From Scalesia atractyloides (lineage: Eukaryota; Streptophyta; Magnoliopsida; Asterales; Asteraceae): a DNA stretch of 64,000 bases. Under the pieces are notes generated by a model. The model ran no database searches and was not told where the DNA came from. It saw only the letters and a list, made by a program, of their open reading frames with translations. Positions 12,451 through 23,013 of this stretch are shown piece after piece. The stretch lies in contig CAMTDV010000009.1 of NCBI GenBank assembly GCA_947069175.1, forward strand, positions 11,867,672-11,931,671, given 5' to 3'. A program made the translations under genes and the position numbers. The first letter of the stretch is position 1; each line of letters opens with the position of its first letter.

Positions 12451-12850
12451 CTTCAATATCAACCACCGCCAGGCCCAGAATGACAACAATGTTGTCAATG
12501 ATACGTTTCTCGTTAATGGTATTTATGCTTCATGTTTATTTGATACTGGTGCCGATAATTGTTTTGTATCGTTAGAATTCGAAACAGTTTTAAAATGTAA
12601 GCGCGCTAAACTTCCAAAGACTTTCGATGTGGAAGTCGCCACCGGAAAATCCGTTACCGTAACCTCCGTCCTACGGGTTGTTCTCTCGATCTCAACAACC
12701 ATGTCTTCTCGATCAATCTCATACCTATGCAGTTAGGTAGTTTCGATATCATAGTAGGCATGGATTTTCTTCGTGAGAATCATGCTGAAGTTGTATGCTT
12801 CGATAAAATGATTCGTTTTCCTCTTCCTAACGGTGATCAACTTCATGTAT
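12451..12850 (+). pseudogene. Aspartic protease of chromovirus 2, one frameshift
   Basis: Reading from the Gln-rich tail gives NDTFLVNGIYASCLFDTGAD with the D-T-G active site, then KTFDVEVATGKSVTVTS. At about 12678 one base is missing: the frame moves to one reading HVFSINLIPMQLGSFDIIVG, the conserved protease end. So the coding information is complete except for this one-base deletion. It is followed without a gap by the RT linker. Confidence 0.9.
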
Positions 12851-12959
12851 ACGGTGAAACTCCCTCAAATAAGTTGATGCTTCCATCATGTACTCGAGCA
12901 CTCAAATGCTTGCAAAAGCGATGTGTTGCCTTCCTCGCCCATATTGTGAACCCGGAGAA

Positions 12960-13620
12960 AGAAAAGAAGACTTATAAAGACGTTCCCGTTATTTGTGAAT
13001 TTCCTAAAGTCTTTCCCGACGACTTACCTGGTTTACCCCCTACTCGAGATGTTGAATTCCGTATCAATTTAGTTCCCGGAGCTACTCCCGTTGCTAAAGC
13101 CCCTTATCGTCTCGTACCATCCGAAATGCGCGAGCTATCAAGCCAACTTCAAGAGCTTCTTGATAAAGGCTTCACACGCCCAAGCACTTCGCCGTGGGGC
13201 GCTCCTGTCCTTTTCGTAATAAAGAAGGACGGATCGTTCCGTATGTGCATCGATTATCGTGAACTTAACAAACTCACGATAAAGAACCGCTACCCTCTTC
13301 CTCGTATCGACGACTTATTTGATCAGCTTCAAGGTGCTACTTGTTTTTCTAAGATCGATCTTCGATCGGCTATCATCAGTTACGCGTGTTGGAAGAATAC
13401 ATTCCAAAAACCGCCTTTCGTACTCACTATGGCCATTTCGAATTCGTGGTCATGCCTTTTGGTCTTACTAATGCACCCACGGTTTTCATGGATTTGATGA
13501 ACCGTGTGTGTAAAGCTTTCCTAGATCGTTTCGTCATTGTTTTCATCGATGATATCCTTACCTATTCGAAGTCGAGAGACGAACACGCGCGTCATCATAT
13601 ATTTTTGGGGTTGTTGAAGA
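12960..13620 (+). pseudogene. Reverse transcriptase of chromovirus 2, truncated
   Basis: The RT blocks are clear: FRINLVPGATPVAKAPYRLV, KDGSFRMCIDYRELNK, KIDLRS, then after a one-base deletion near 13370, FVVMPFGLTNAPTVF and the catalytic FIDDILTYS. The match to RT ends abruptly after RDEHARHH (about 13600). RNase H, integrase, chromodomain and 3' LTR are all absent. The following bases are unrelated, so the element is truncated by deletion or by a junction with other DNA. Confidence 0.92.
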
Positions 13621-13624
13621 CTAC

Positions 13625-14975
13625 GTGCTGGAGACTCACATCCCTTTTCCAGGAAACTCAATTACCTGTTGTGGGCTGAGGACCATATTTTGTGATGTTT
13701 GAAATAGTTGTGACATGTATGGAATTTTTTCATTGCATGCACAAGAAAACTTATACAATTTAAAAACTATGTTGCAATGTGTAAACCTAACAAATGAGAC
13801 CTCTGGTTTGGGGGTGTTTTAGTGAGTCAACATGTCTCAAATGTTCGTTCTTGAAATTCAAAAGACGGTTACGACGCAACTTATTGTCTGTTTATATGTC
13901 GTTATGTAATGGCCTACTTATTGAAAAGAATATTTTTCATTTATGAAAGAAAGAACAAAAAAAGACAACAATATATAAAAAATATAAGGAACATTTTGTT
14001 TTCCTTTATTAGGAGTCCTCCATTTATGCATAAGTTTGTATATAAGTTTGCAAAACATATATATATAAAAAGCAAAATACAACCTAAAGAGCCGCCCATG
14101 TTCGGTTGTGATTGTAAGATTTTCCAAATTTCTTTGGTTTCTATCCTTTTCCAAGACTATTTAGTTTGTCCCTAATAAATGAAATTTGTCTTTGTACGCT
14201 ATTGTTACATTATTGACCACTTGCAAAGAAATTTAATGTTCTAACCCAGAAAAGTAAACATGTACGATGATATACATAAATAGACTTTTGAAGCGAACTA
14301 GACTATCTATCGCTTTAGTATATGTTAAAACGTTGAAGTATGACATAGTGGTTGCTTTAGACTTTTTGACTTAATTACAGAGAAAATATTGTAAAAAGTG
14401 TCAAGAATGAACATATAGATGTTTTTAAAATTAATAAGTTTCTGAAGACCACAAAATTAACATATAGTCAAATTCACCATTATCTACGAAGAGCTATACT
14501 GAAAACGAAAGCGTTCATGGTAGGGTAGATATGTTTCAAAACTTTTTAAATTTTTATGTCTGCGGTTGTTTGCAAAAAGTCAAAACATAATATAAAAATA
14601 TAGGGAATTCAAGGATAATTACTAATCTAGTAATTCAGAAAGGTTGGAGACTTGCAGAAGTCAAAACATAATATAAAATTATAGGGAATTCAAGGATAAT
14701 TACTAATCTAGTCATTCAGAATTTAGAAAGGTAGACATAACGTATTAAATGGCTTTATATGGATTATATAAATTTGTGAGGATATATAATTACTCGTCTA
14801 GCTTCGTTTAGTTAATAGTAAATACTGTATATCTATATATCTATCCAAATACTGTAACAAATCAAAGCCTTTTAAAATACTTAATTATGAGATACAGGGT
14901 TCAAACTACATAAAAAGCAAAAAATTCACAAAAAAATAAATAAATATACAATTTATCGTAGATGACTATAATTGT
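13625..14975. other. Non-coding AT-rich stretch
   Basis: It follows the broken RT. Open frames (for example near 13909-14175 on both strands) are Lys/Ile/Phe-rich translations of AT-rich DNA with no recognisable domain. The only structure noted is the 81-bp tandem duplication at 14579-14740. Confidence 0.6.
14579..14740. repeat. 81-bp direct tandem duplication
   Basis: Two units begin GTCAAAACATAATATAAAA at 14579/14580 and 14660. They share TATAGGGAATTCAAGGATAA and CTAATCTAGT with only a few differences, so the duplication is fairly recent. Confidence 0.85.
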
Positions 14976-14979
14976 AATT

Positions 14980-15109
14980 TCATATACATTTAAACAATTT
15001 TATTAATGTTGAGTTATTAAATTTCAGATAAGTTAATAAAACAATTAAGTTGACAAATTTAGTTAAGTTAAACACCGATCACCCCTTCCCTTCAATGTAA
15101 CGCTTATTT
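14980..15109. repeat. Left half of a ~260-bp tandem unit, ending in LINE target duplication
   Basis: The block AATTTAGTTAAGTTAAACAC..TTCCCTTCAATGTA recurs at about 19305-19360. Together with 19083-19210 it forms the first tandem unit, which was later split by the LINE insertion. The last 19 bases (15091-15109) are repeated at 19083-19101 with two mismatches, as expected of a LINE target-site duplication. Confidence 0.7.
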
Positions 15110-15537
15110 TAATGAAACTTCATTAAAAACACACCAAAACCCAAAAATCGAGGCGGCCAAGACACTACACACTACAAGAAAATTCAGCTTTGCGGCGACA
15201 AAAATCGTCGCTAAGCAAGAAAATCGTCGCTAAAGCTGTCGCCGCTACTGCTTCGTCGCTACTGCTTGATTTTCGTCGATAAAGCATGTCCCCGCTATTG
15301 CTGATTTCGTCGCTAAAGCCCGCTAATTAATAGCGACGACAGGTGTCGCCACTAAAACTTTTTTTTTATTTTTCTTGTTTTTCCCAGTTTTTTTTTCATT
15401 TTAAAACCTGCCCATTTCTGGTTCACGACACACAAAAACTAACCAAAACATAAACTACATAAGCATAATCTACATAAGCGTTAACTACATAAACGTCACA
15501 ATCCGAGATCATTTTAAGTCACTAATACGTCATAAAA

Positions 15538-15647
15538 CTACTTAACCTCTAAAATGTCGTAATTTAACATCATATCCGTGTCATCATCGCTGCCATCATC
15601 CGCTTCTTCACCATCAACATCTTCGCTTCCAAATTTAGTCGGGTGAC
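15538..15647 (-). pseudogene. Unidentified acidic terminal exon inside the CACTA element
   Basis: A minus-strand open segment preceded by an acceptor-like TTTGTAG reads GHPTKFGSEDVDGEEADD, then GSDDDTDMMLNYDILEVK and a TAG stop. It is strongly acidic, like the C-terminal tail of a nuclear protein. It does not match the H+-ATPase tail, so it may be a second captured gene or a degraded CACTA protein end. The function is unknown. Confidence 0.45.
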
Positions 15648-15930
15648 CTACAAACACCACAAAATGAAGATATATAAATATATAACTAAAATAAGTAATT
15701 AGCATTCAAACTTTACTAAAAGGTTTTTGGTATGACAACATACTGTAAAGCAAGATTTTCATACAATAACTTCACTCAATATAAATCTCTATGTATGGTG
15801 TTCCTAAAGCAAGACAGAAATGATATAAAAATAATGACTACCTTAACTAATTGTGGAATATAGCAGCCGCCCAAAGTGGTCAACGGTACAGGTAGCCGAT
15901 AACCGCCTCCTTGTTGGCCAGAGCTGATGT

Positions 15931-16530
15931 GGCATAACAATTGGGATTCCTCCAATCAAAAGAACAAGAAGGTTATCAAACCCGGGCCAATACTGTCTAT
16001 CTTGATTCGCGAACTTACATTTAACTCAATCACCATTCCAACAACGAACAAGTACAGAAATTCCCGATTGCAGTCAAAACCTAAAAAGATTACAAACATA
16101 ATCAAAATCCTGAAAACACGCACGCCCAAAATGTAAATTTCAAATCTTTTTCGTGCTTACTTTCTGAAATGACCAACTTGATTTGTGCTATCAACAAGAT
16201 GAGCAGCTTTCCCAAAGAGCGTGTAGACCTCGGTGCCGATAACAACCGCCTCAAACCTTTTGCAAGTCGAACCAGAATGCACACCATCCCCGGAACCTTT
16301 TTGTGACCGCAATGGACTCACCAGTTAGAGCCGACTACAAAAGTAGGTTCACCGGTTCAGAATAAAAAATACTGAAACATGATTAAATTTTTTTTTACAT
16401 GATCGCAAACGTTTGACCACAAACCTAGACAATCTTGAAGGGTTCTCCATCGAGCAAACAAGCATTAGCTGGAAGCTCTGCATGTGATAAACCAAGATAC
16501 TTAGAACAAGCATCGGGAATTACAAAAGCG
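15931..16530 (-). pseudogene. Captured plasma-membrane H+-ATPase exons
   Basis: Minus-strand pieces in order match P3A H+-ATPases: LPANACLLDGEPFKI (16437-16490), the actuator motif LTGES then SGSTCK, AVVIGTEVYTLFGKAAHLVD and STNQVGHF (16160-16335), VLTAIGNFC (about 16055-16085), and QDRQYWPGFDNLL with LLIGGIPIVMP (15931-16007). Segments are separated by intron-like DNA with a GTAAGC donor after the QVGHF exon, so genomic DNA, not mRNA, was captured. Frame breaks (for example after LTGES) and the absence of the phosphorylated DKTGT region and most transmembrane segments make it non-functional. Confidence 0.88.
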
Positions 16531-16539
16531 TCCTGTCTA

Positions 16540-18060
16540 CACAATAAAGAAAAAAATTAAAGATCATAACGATATATGAACATTTATACATCCTGTGTAT
16601 AATCATTTAAATAATATATAACTAAGTCAACATTTTAAGGTAGTTTCCATCAAAATGGCACTTTGAACATTATTTACATACTAATGGAAAACTGATCGAA
16701 AAAGAACTAAGTAATATCACAAGAGAAAAAGGAAAGTATATTATCAAAATAATACAAATCCAAACCTTGAATTTATACTTTTCGTTTCCAGAATGCAAAA
16801 ACTATGCTCCTGTCTGAAAAGGTATAAAAAAACTAAGATGGTGAAAAGGTTGCAACAAATGGAATACAAAGTTAGGTATAAATTACATGTTAATATGCCA
16901 TCTGACTCGCTACCAACTCTAAAATGTGACCAATAAATGCAACATCGAGGAAACATTGTGCCATTGTTTATCTCACCTTGCTCTGCTAAGTACAAATACA
17001 TTGATAAAAAAAAACATATTTTTAGTAAATACAAGCTTAAAAGGTATAATCCCATGACACCAAATTTGACTTTTACATGATCATAGACTGCAAGTGTGAC
17101 TTCTAAGTTGTAGTGTTCACTGAAGCTCTTTTAGTTTAAACCAATAAAAGCTTATTCACCCCATTTACCTTTGAAACTGAGATATAACCATCTAAACACA
17201 CCATAGATCATTTCAAATGAACTGATATGAAAATTCATAGGGCAACAACAAAAAAATTATCATTTTCAATATTAACTACAATATACTGGAAACCAAAACA
17301 AAACACACCAACATGTATTTTAGGTTGAAACACTCTCTAGCTTCCTCATCTCTTCTTACTTCCTTTTCTTATAAACAAAACCATGAATACATAAGTAGTG
17401 CTATATATTTTATCAAGCTTGAAACTTGCAGCTACTTGATTTTAAGTTCACCATTTTAGCTCATGGTAAAGGTTCATGTACAACCTAGTGGGCTGAAGTT
17501 AAAAGGCATTGTATATTAATCGAATCCCTCTCTCACTCTTTCTCTCTCAAATCCCCAAATTTCATCAAAAACCAATTAAAAAAAGTCAAAGACTCCATTA
17601 TCCTCAATCATATGAAATTAAAGCAGATAAAGAATCACCACAAAAAAGAAATTAGAAAAGGGGTTGAAGAATGCCTGCAGTAAAGCAATCGGTCAACAAT
17701 TTTTCAACTGCTTGTAGTCGAATGTGATTGTTTGTTTCTCTAGGTTTGGAATCGCTCCTGTGGAATGCAAAACAACAATAATGAAAACCTTCACATAGGC
17801 TAACCTTTTGTAACAACATCCAACAGAAAACAGCGATTGAACTGGAAGAGTGGCTCACGGATGACCTGAAACTGGTGGCTCGCGGTGGCAGGAACTCTTG
17901 CTCAGGTGGAAATTCAGGTGCACGGTGGTGGAGGAGAGAAAGAGGGGGATTTTGGAAATGAAAGAGGGAAATTTTGGTGGAGAAAGAGAGGGTTTAGGGT
18001 TAAGATTGGGGGGAATTCTGGCGCCTGATTTTTTGGGGCATTAGCGGCGACGAATAAGCA
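16540..18060. other. CACTA interior without recognised coding sequence
   Basis: AT-rich, intron-like DNA. Minus-strand frames at 16744-17055 and 17652-17858 resemble no known family. The stretch 17870-18020 is purine-rich (GGTGGAGAAAGAGAGGG) and could be a captured 5' untranslated region. Confidence 0.45.
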
Positions 18061-18234
18061 ATAATAAACCCTAGCCCTTGGATGTGTCCACTAATCAACG
18101 GTCAACATTAACCCTTTTGTGAGTGCTCCGGATTGTGAGCAATAGCGACGACATTCTTGATGTTGCCACTAAAGGTATCGCCATGTTTCTTGTAGTGACA
18201 ACGCTACATAATTACAAAAATACATCAGTTTTCC

Positions 18235-19066
18235 CAAGACAGATGTTTCAACTTCGACCTATTCCTAACCCAAATGAACCCAACCAAGCGAACTTCACTA
18301 AAATGTCATCAATTTGTCTTCCGGAAAAAACCATCAAGAATTTCTTTGCTAAGCCCACTGTACTCATGATATTCCAATATGTCTCGTCAGGAAAACGCCA
18401 AGATGTGTGGGTTCCCACACCTGTGAATGAATGCTTAGAAGTTTCCTTACCTGCGTTACACAAACTACAAGATGCATCCGCAATTGTCGTATTCCTTCTT
18501 TTAAGAGCCATTTTTGTCGGAAGTCTGTCCATCATTGCCCTCCATGCAAACACATTACACTTCAACAAAAGGATGCATTTAAACCACTTCATAACATATC
18601 GGTTGCTCAAAATCCTCACGGAATCCCATTTACCTTTTGAGCGTCACACGCTAAAGCTATCTGAAACGTCCCCTGCCAACTCAACCAATCTTTATTCAAC
18701 AACCCTCCCCATTCCGCCAACTCAATATTGGAAACCGTATTCGACCTCTATCTCCCCTCTCCCGTGGGATTAGAAAATGGACCGAACTAACCGAACCTTT
18801 GGCGAGCACTTCTTATCTATTTCGAGATGAAACAAGTTAGGAAAGCATACCTTTAGAGGTTCATTTTTGATCCATGGGTCCAACCAAAACATGATATCGT
18901 CACCGTCCCCATGCTCTCCCTTCATCATATCTTTAAGATCCATGTTTCCAGTGATGGGCTTTGAGACAAGTTTGACAATATTGGACGACACACTGCTAAA
19001 GTTAGATCTAAATGGGAGGAATTCCCAACAACTCCTATGTGAATCCAAAGCTTCAATGACTTTCAC
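18235..19066 (-). pseudogene. LINE ORF2 C-terminal fragment (zf-RVT region)
   Basis: The minus-strand frame from 19066 reads GDGDDIMFWLDPWIKNEPLK, the typical segment following the RT domain of plant L1-like LINEs (GDG..I.FW.D.W). A later frame (18619-18248) reads KCNVFAWRAMMDRLPTKMAL and CSLCNAGKETSKH, the zinc-binding zf-RVT domain. The two are in different frames, with stops in between (18620-18770). The family role is ORF2 endonuclease/RT used in retrotransposition. This scrap is inactive. Confidence 0.88.
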
Positions 19067-19082
19067 CTAAAGATTTCCGAGT

Positions 19083-19485
19083 TTCAATGTAATGCTTGTT
19101 TAACCTCCTAATAACTTTTAGTAGATTTTTTACACTTTATTTAAAGTTTATTATTGAAGTGAAATTGGCTATTCTGTTGCATCACACGGGTTCCCTCTAG
19201 TATATGTAATGTATCTTAAATGGGCACAACTGTAATTTCATATACATGTTAAGACAAATCTAATGGGGTTGAGTTAATGAAGTTGAGATAAGTTAATGAG
19301 TTAACAAATTTAGTTAACTTAAACACTGATCACGTTCTTCCCTTCAATGTAGCGTATATTTAACCTCCTAATAACGTTTGTCTTTTTTTTTTCATTTTTG
19401 AACTTTATTTAAATTTTATTATTGTAGTGAAATTGATTATTTCACTACATCACACGGGTTCCTTCTAGTATATATAATGCCAAGC
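19083..19485. repeat. ~260-bp tandem unit, second copy and remainder of first
   Basis: Two blocks begin CAATGTA..TTAACCTCCTAATAAC at about 19085 and 19347. Both end CATCACACGGGTTCCYTCTAG (near 19195 and 19465). The second also contains the AATTTAGTTAACTTAAACAC block seen at 15058. The CTAG-ending G/C-rich tail resembles Helitron 3' ends. Confidence 0.7.
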
Positions 19486-19613
19486 AAGGTGTATATTAGG
19501 AATAATTTGGTGTAATTTAAGAGTGAGTAACCTTTGACATTCAAATATACAAATAGAGGCCGGTTAACGTACAAGAGTACCGTAATGTGCTAAACATATG
19601 TGAGTAAATTACG

Positions 19614-19770
19614 CATGTTATAAAACTCAAACCCTAATCACGCATGACCAAAAAAACACATAATCATGTATGAAGAAAACACATAATCACGCTTAACATC
19701 ACCTAATCACGCATAACATCACATAATCACGCAAATACCTAATTATCCTAATCACGCACAATAAAGAATG
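19614..19770. repeat. Dispersed AATCACGC short repeats
   Basis: The word AATCACGC recurs about seven times (for example CTAATCACGCATGACC, CATAATCACGC, CCTAATCACGCATAACATC), often followed by A/T. No gene is seen. Confidence 0.7.
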
Positions 19771-20307
19771 AAACACGGCACAATCTCCTACTCGTGTACG
19801 CTTGCGCGTTGCTGCTGATATTTATGTTTTTTTACTGTGACACGTCGTGTGGCGGGTTTCACCATTATTTGTGGGATTTGGTTGTTTATTTGTTAATTGT
19901 TCCCTCCATGGTTGGCATGTAGTCCTTAAATACAGTGGTTTAGTTTTTGTAATGTCTTTGTGGTGCTGGCGATACAGAGTGTGGTGGTTTGTTTTAGGTT
20001 TTCAGGTTTTTTATGGTTCATTAATGTCTTTCCACGCCACATACACCACACCGTCATCGGCATGTTCCACGGCGTTGTGGATTGGGCTTGAACATTTCCA
20101 CCGGCGTTGAGTTCATTTGTTGGTCGACTTGGCGTTCTATAATGGGATGTTAAAATTTGGCCGTTGGTCCCAACGGCTAGTTAAAAAGATGGTTTTTTTT
20201 TTATAAATTACCCCTACATATAAATACATCATCTCTTCCATTTTACCTAATCATTCAACCATCATATCATTTTACATGTTAAAACACCCTCTTAAAAAAC
20301 CTACGAA

Positions 20308-20547
20308 ATGCCGGTTATTCCTTGGGGCGTACAAGAGGACATTGCGTTATGCGAATCATGGGTTGTGGTGGTGACCAACCACGAGGCTACGTTACCAACG
20401 TCTCTGTTTTGGGATCAAGTTTACCATCAATTTTGTTTACATAGGGGTGAGTCCATCCGAAGTGTGGATGCACTTTGCTCACGTTTTCAGATGATTCATA
20501 TGGATTGTAATGTAATGTTTTTAATTCTTAAGCTATGTATTATTTAA
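20308..20547 (+). pseudogene. PIF/Harbinger ORF1-type Myb/SANT-like fragment
   Basis: ATG at 20308 follows a plausible promoter (TATAAATA near 20218) and A/C-rich leader. The product reads IPWGVQEDIALCESWVVV, then FWDQVYHQFC and SIRSVDALCSRFQMI. This matches the trihelix/SANT pattern (W-x-x-x-E-D-x-A-L…W…FW..V…R..D.L..RW) of PIF/Harbinger accessory proteins and the related NAM-like or GST-T3-like plant proteins. The frame runs into AT-rich DNA at about 20505; the C-terminal half is missing. The family role is helping the transposase bind DNA and enter the nucleus. TIRs are not resolved. Confidence 0.65.
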
Positions 20548-21309
20548 TTTTTAAGTTATGTAATTTTTTATTTTAAGTTATGTAATCTTTTAGTTTTTAA
20601 AGTTATTTTTTTATTAGTATTAATTGGTTTTCTTTTTAAATTTAATAGATTTTATATAATTTATGAATATAAAATAATAATAAAAAGTGTGTGGCACATG
20701 TCAAATAACGTCACTCTTCCACGCCCCTTTCCACCCCTTCGTTTTATGTACCACGCCACTTTTCTGAAGCGTGCTGACGTGTTGTTCACATGTCAAATCA
20801 CGCCCAATTTTCAAGACTCTCCACACCGTATGATCTAAGCGCATGTGACATTGTTGAACGTGTTTAGATGTGTGTATGTAGAAGCTCTTAAATCATTTAT
20901 CCAAAAAGTTCTAAACCAGTAGTAATTATATTATAACTTATAAGATTATATTTGGCATGCTACATATCTTTAAAAATATAAAAATTTGGATGATAAAATC
21001 AAAAGTTTCTGGTGGTAAAATATTAGAAAATCTACATAAAAGTTGAGTTCGAAAAAAGTAAACATTTATATCATTAAAATTAAATAAACAGACTCCTTAA
21101 TGAAGACTTGAGAGCTATATATGAAGACTTGATCAATAATGTTCATACTTCCAACAAAATGTATTTAGTAAAAATGTAACATATAACTTGTCACATAGAA
21201 GTAGTTTCATGATAATGAAAAAACTAATGATTAATAATGTATAAGTAGTTTTTTTAAATAAACAAAAAGAATCCATATTTTGTAAACGTTACTATAGAAC
21301 ATAATGGCA

Positions 21310-21465
21310 AACTTGAATTTCAGGGCTATAGGCGGCGAATTGGCTGTCCAGCCGTCTAAGAAATGGATCCCCTAAGACAGGATGAACTGTGTCAGAAGAT
21401 GCCAAAATCTCTCCCCACATGTTTAAAGGTGAGGAAAGAACCTTCTCAGCCTTGTTGAGTTGAGC
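21310..21465 (-). pseudogene. Unidentified 52-codon open segment
   Basis: The minus-strand frame is bounded upstream by a stop (21466-21468) and reads AQLNKAEKVLSSPLNMWG, then EILASSDTVHPVLGDPF and LRRLDSQFAAYSPEIQV. The composition is protein-like and richer in G/C than its surroundings, which suggests an exon scrap. No family was recognised. Confidence 0.35.
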
Positions 21466-21797
21466 TTATCCTGAAGACATAATCTATATTTTATCCAACT
21501 ATCATTAGAAAGAAAAGTCAATTAACAAAAGTCAATACAGGTGCAGTTTCAACACTTTTATTGTCAATTTGGGTTTTGTTATTTCGTTAACACAAAAATA
21601 GTGAAGAAAAAAATAAAAAGAAAAGTAGCTTAAAAGGAAGTGGGTTAAATAGGTTGAATGAAAGTAGCCTAAAGTGAGTGTTTAATACAAACAACCTCTT
21701 AAATTGTTTTGCTAAAAAATTATCTATTATTATAAAAATAGTGTTTTTGTAAGGGTGATGTTATCTACACATCCCTTAAAATTATTGTACATCCCTC

Positions 21798-21891
21798 AAT
21801 AGGAACCATATAGCCCAATACGCTTCCTATAGGGTTTAAAGCATTAAATATGACACCAATAGGAAGCGTATTGGGCAATACGGTTCCTACT
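21798..21891. repeat. Inverted repeat with 33-bp arms
   Basis: Arms 21798-21830 and 21859-21891 pair with about four mismatches (AATAGGAACC…CTTCCTAT against its complement), separated by a 28-bp loop. It may be the remnant of a MITE, or a hairpin-forming locus. Confidence 0.8.
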
Positions 21892-23013
21892 GGTACAATG
21901 AACCCAAATATCATCTGACATGTACGCAGTTCAAAACTGAAAAGATCTGAAAAGTTAATTTATTTGTTTGAGCAAGTTCAAAATGTGTGGTTGCAATTAA
22001 ATTTAAAGGGGAGTTAAAATATTTTGGGTCAAGATAAAAAAAAAGTAGTGAATGAAAATTTTATTTGTGACTAAAGAGTTCCTCTATTCCAAATTCCCAA
22101 CCAATATTGTTAAAACCTATTCGGTCTCTAATCTAAACTTGTCCGATGTATTTTGAAATTCATGTACAGATTATGTATACGTCTATGTATCTATTTATAT
22201 ATTATGTATACGTCTATGTATCTATTTACGTTTGATACAAGTTATAACATCACGTAATATATTCTATTTAACTTTGTAACTTTGTAAATGGTTTTTTTTT
22301 TTTAAATTTGTAAGTGGTTATTATTAAAATAATGAAGTAATAGCTACTTGTGTATTTCTTATTTATATACGGCTGTAGATAATTAGGAGATATGGTCTAT
22401 GATCTTACGTGTAATAAAATAATATTTCTAGATTTCTTTTTCTAATGAAGAATCACGGTCCCGTTTTAAAATCAGAAGAAAAATAACAAACCTTTTGTAC
22501 CTTCAGCTACGCTATTTTCTTTTATCATGAGTTGTGGTTGTGGAGATCGTCTATAGAAGATCTTTAAACACTAGAAAGTAATAAATGTAAAACTATTTAA
22601 TTGATTGTTTATTATTAGGTATAACTTTGGGCTCACAGAAAAATAAACAGGAAAATTTTCAAACATTTACAAGAATCTTATTGGACACATAAAATTGTGA
22701 CACGTAACGAACCGGTTACTTATATATTAAGTATAGGTTAGTAGGGTGAGGATCAAATAGAAAGTTTATTTTTGCTAGGAAGGATAGGAAGTCATCTTGG
22801 CCGTTCATCTATAATTTTTAAATTTAGAAGGTGGGGGTATTTTTGTCATTTTACCCCTTCTTATTATCGTTCTAATAATATACCAGATACTGTTACTTCT
22901 ACTTTCAGTTGGATAACAGAATTTGCGATTTCAAAACCCTAAATCGAAACGATCGTAAATTCAACCTTTTTTTCAAGCGTTAAACTAGTTTCGAACCAGA
23001 ATTCGAGATCATT

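Larger units (their letters stand above)
15170..18197. mobile_element. CACTA (En/Spm) transposon, non-autonomous, 3.03 kb
   Basis: The left end is CACTACAAGAAAA and the right end is TTTCTTGTAGTG, a perfect inverted CACTA terminus. Both sides carry the 3-bp target duplication ACA (15167-15169, 18198-18200). Subterminal repeats of CGTCGCTAA / GTCGCC type fill 15190-15350, and matching AGCGACGAC / GTTGCCACTAAA motifs lie at the right end. No TnpA/TnpD-like transposase was recognised. The interior carries captured host exons, so this is a transduplicating, non-autonomous element. Confidence 0.93.
15110..19082 (-). mobile_element. Truncated LINE (L1-like), split by a CACTA element
   Basis: Minus-strand protein remains of LINE ORF2 lie at 18235-19066. 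The 3' untranslated end is probably at 15110-15169 (minus-strand reading ends TTTTTAATGAAGTTTCATT). It is flanked by a 19-bp direct repeat (15091-15109 and 19083-19101; TTCAATGTAAYGCTTRTTT). Once the CACTA element at 15170-18197 is removed, only ~0.95 kb remains. This is therefore a 5'-truncated copy, the usual outcome of target-primed reverse transcription. Confidence 0.82.
20550..22740. other. Intergenic AT-rich DNA with small structures
   Basis: No gene recognised. It holds a hairpin (21798-21891), a short open segment on the minus strand (21310-21465) and a ~31-bp tandem duplication TTATGTATACGTCTATGTAT at 22170-22230. Confidence 0.6.

Noticed and set aside
1..13620. Integrated pararetrovirus
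   Set aside because: Gag-protease-RT-RNase H-integrase-chromodomain order and long LTRs with tRNA-iMet primer sites are those of Ty3/gypsy chromoviruses; no movement-protein or coat-type motif.
13909..14175. Overlapping 78-88-residue frames on both strands
   Set aside because: Lys/Ile/Phe-rich translations of AT-rich DNA, with no family resemblance.
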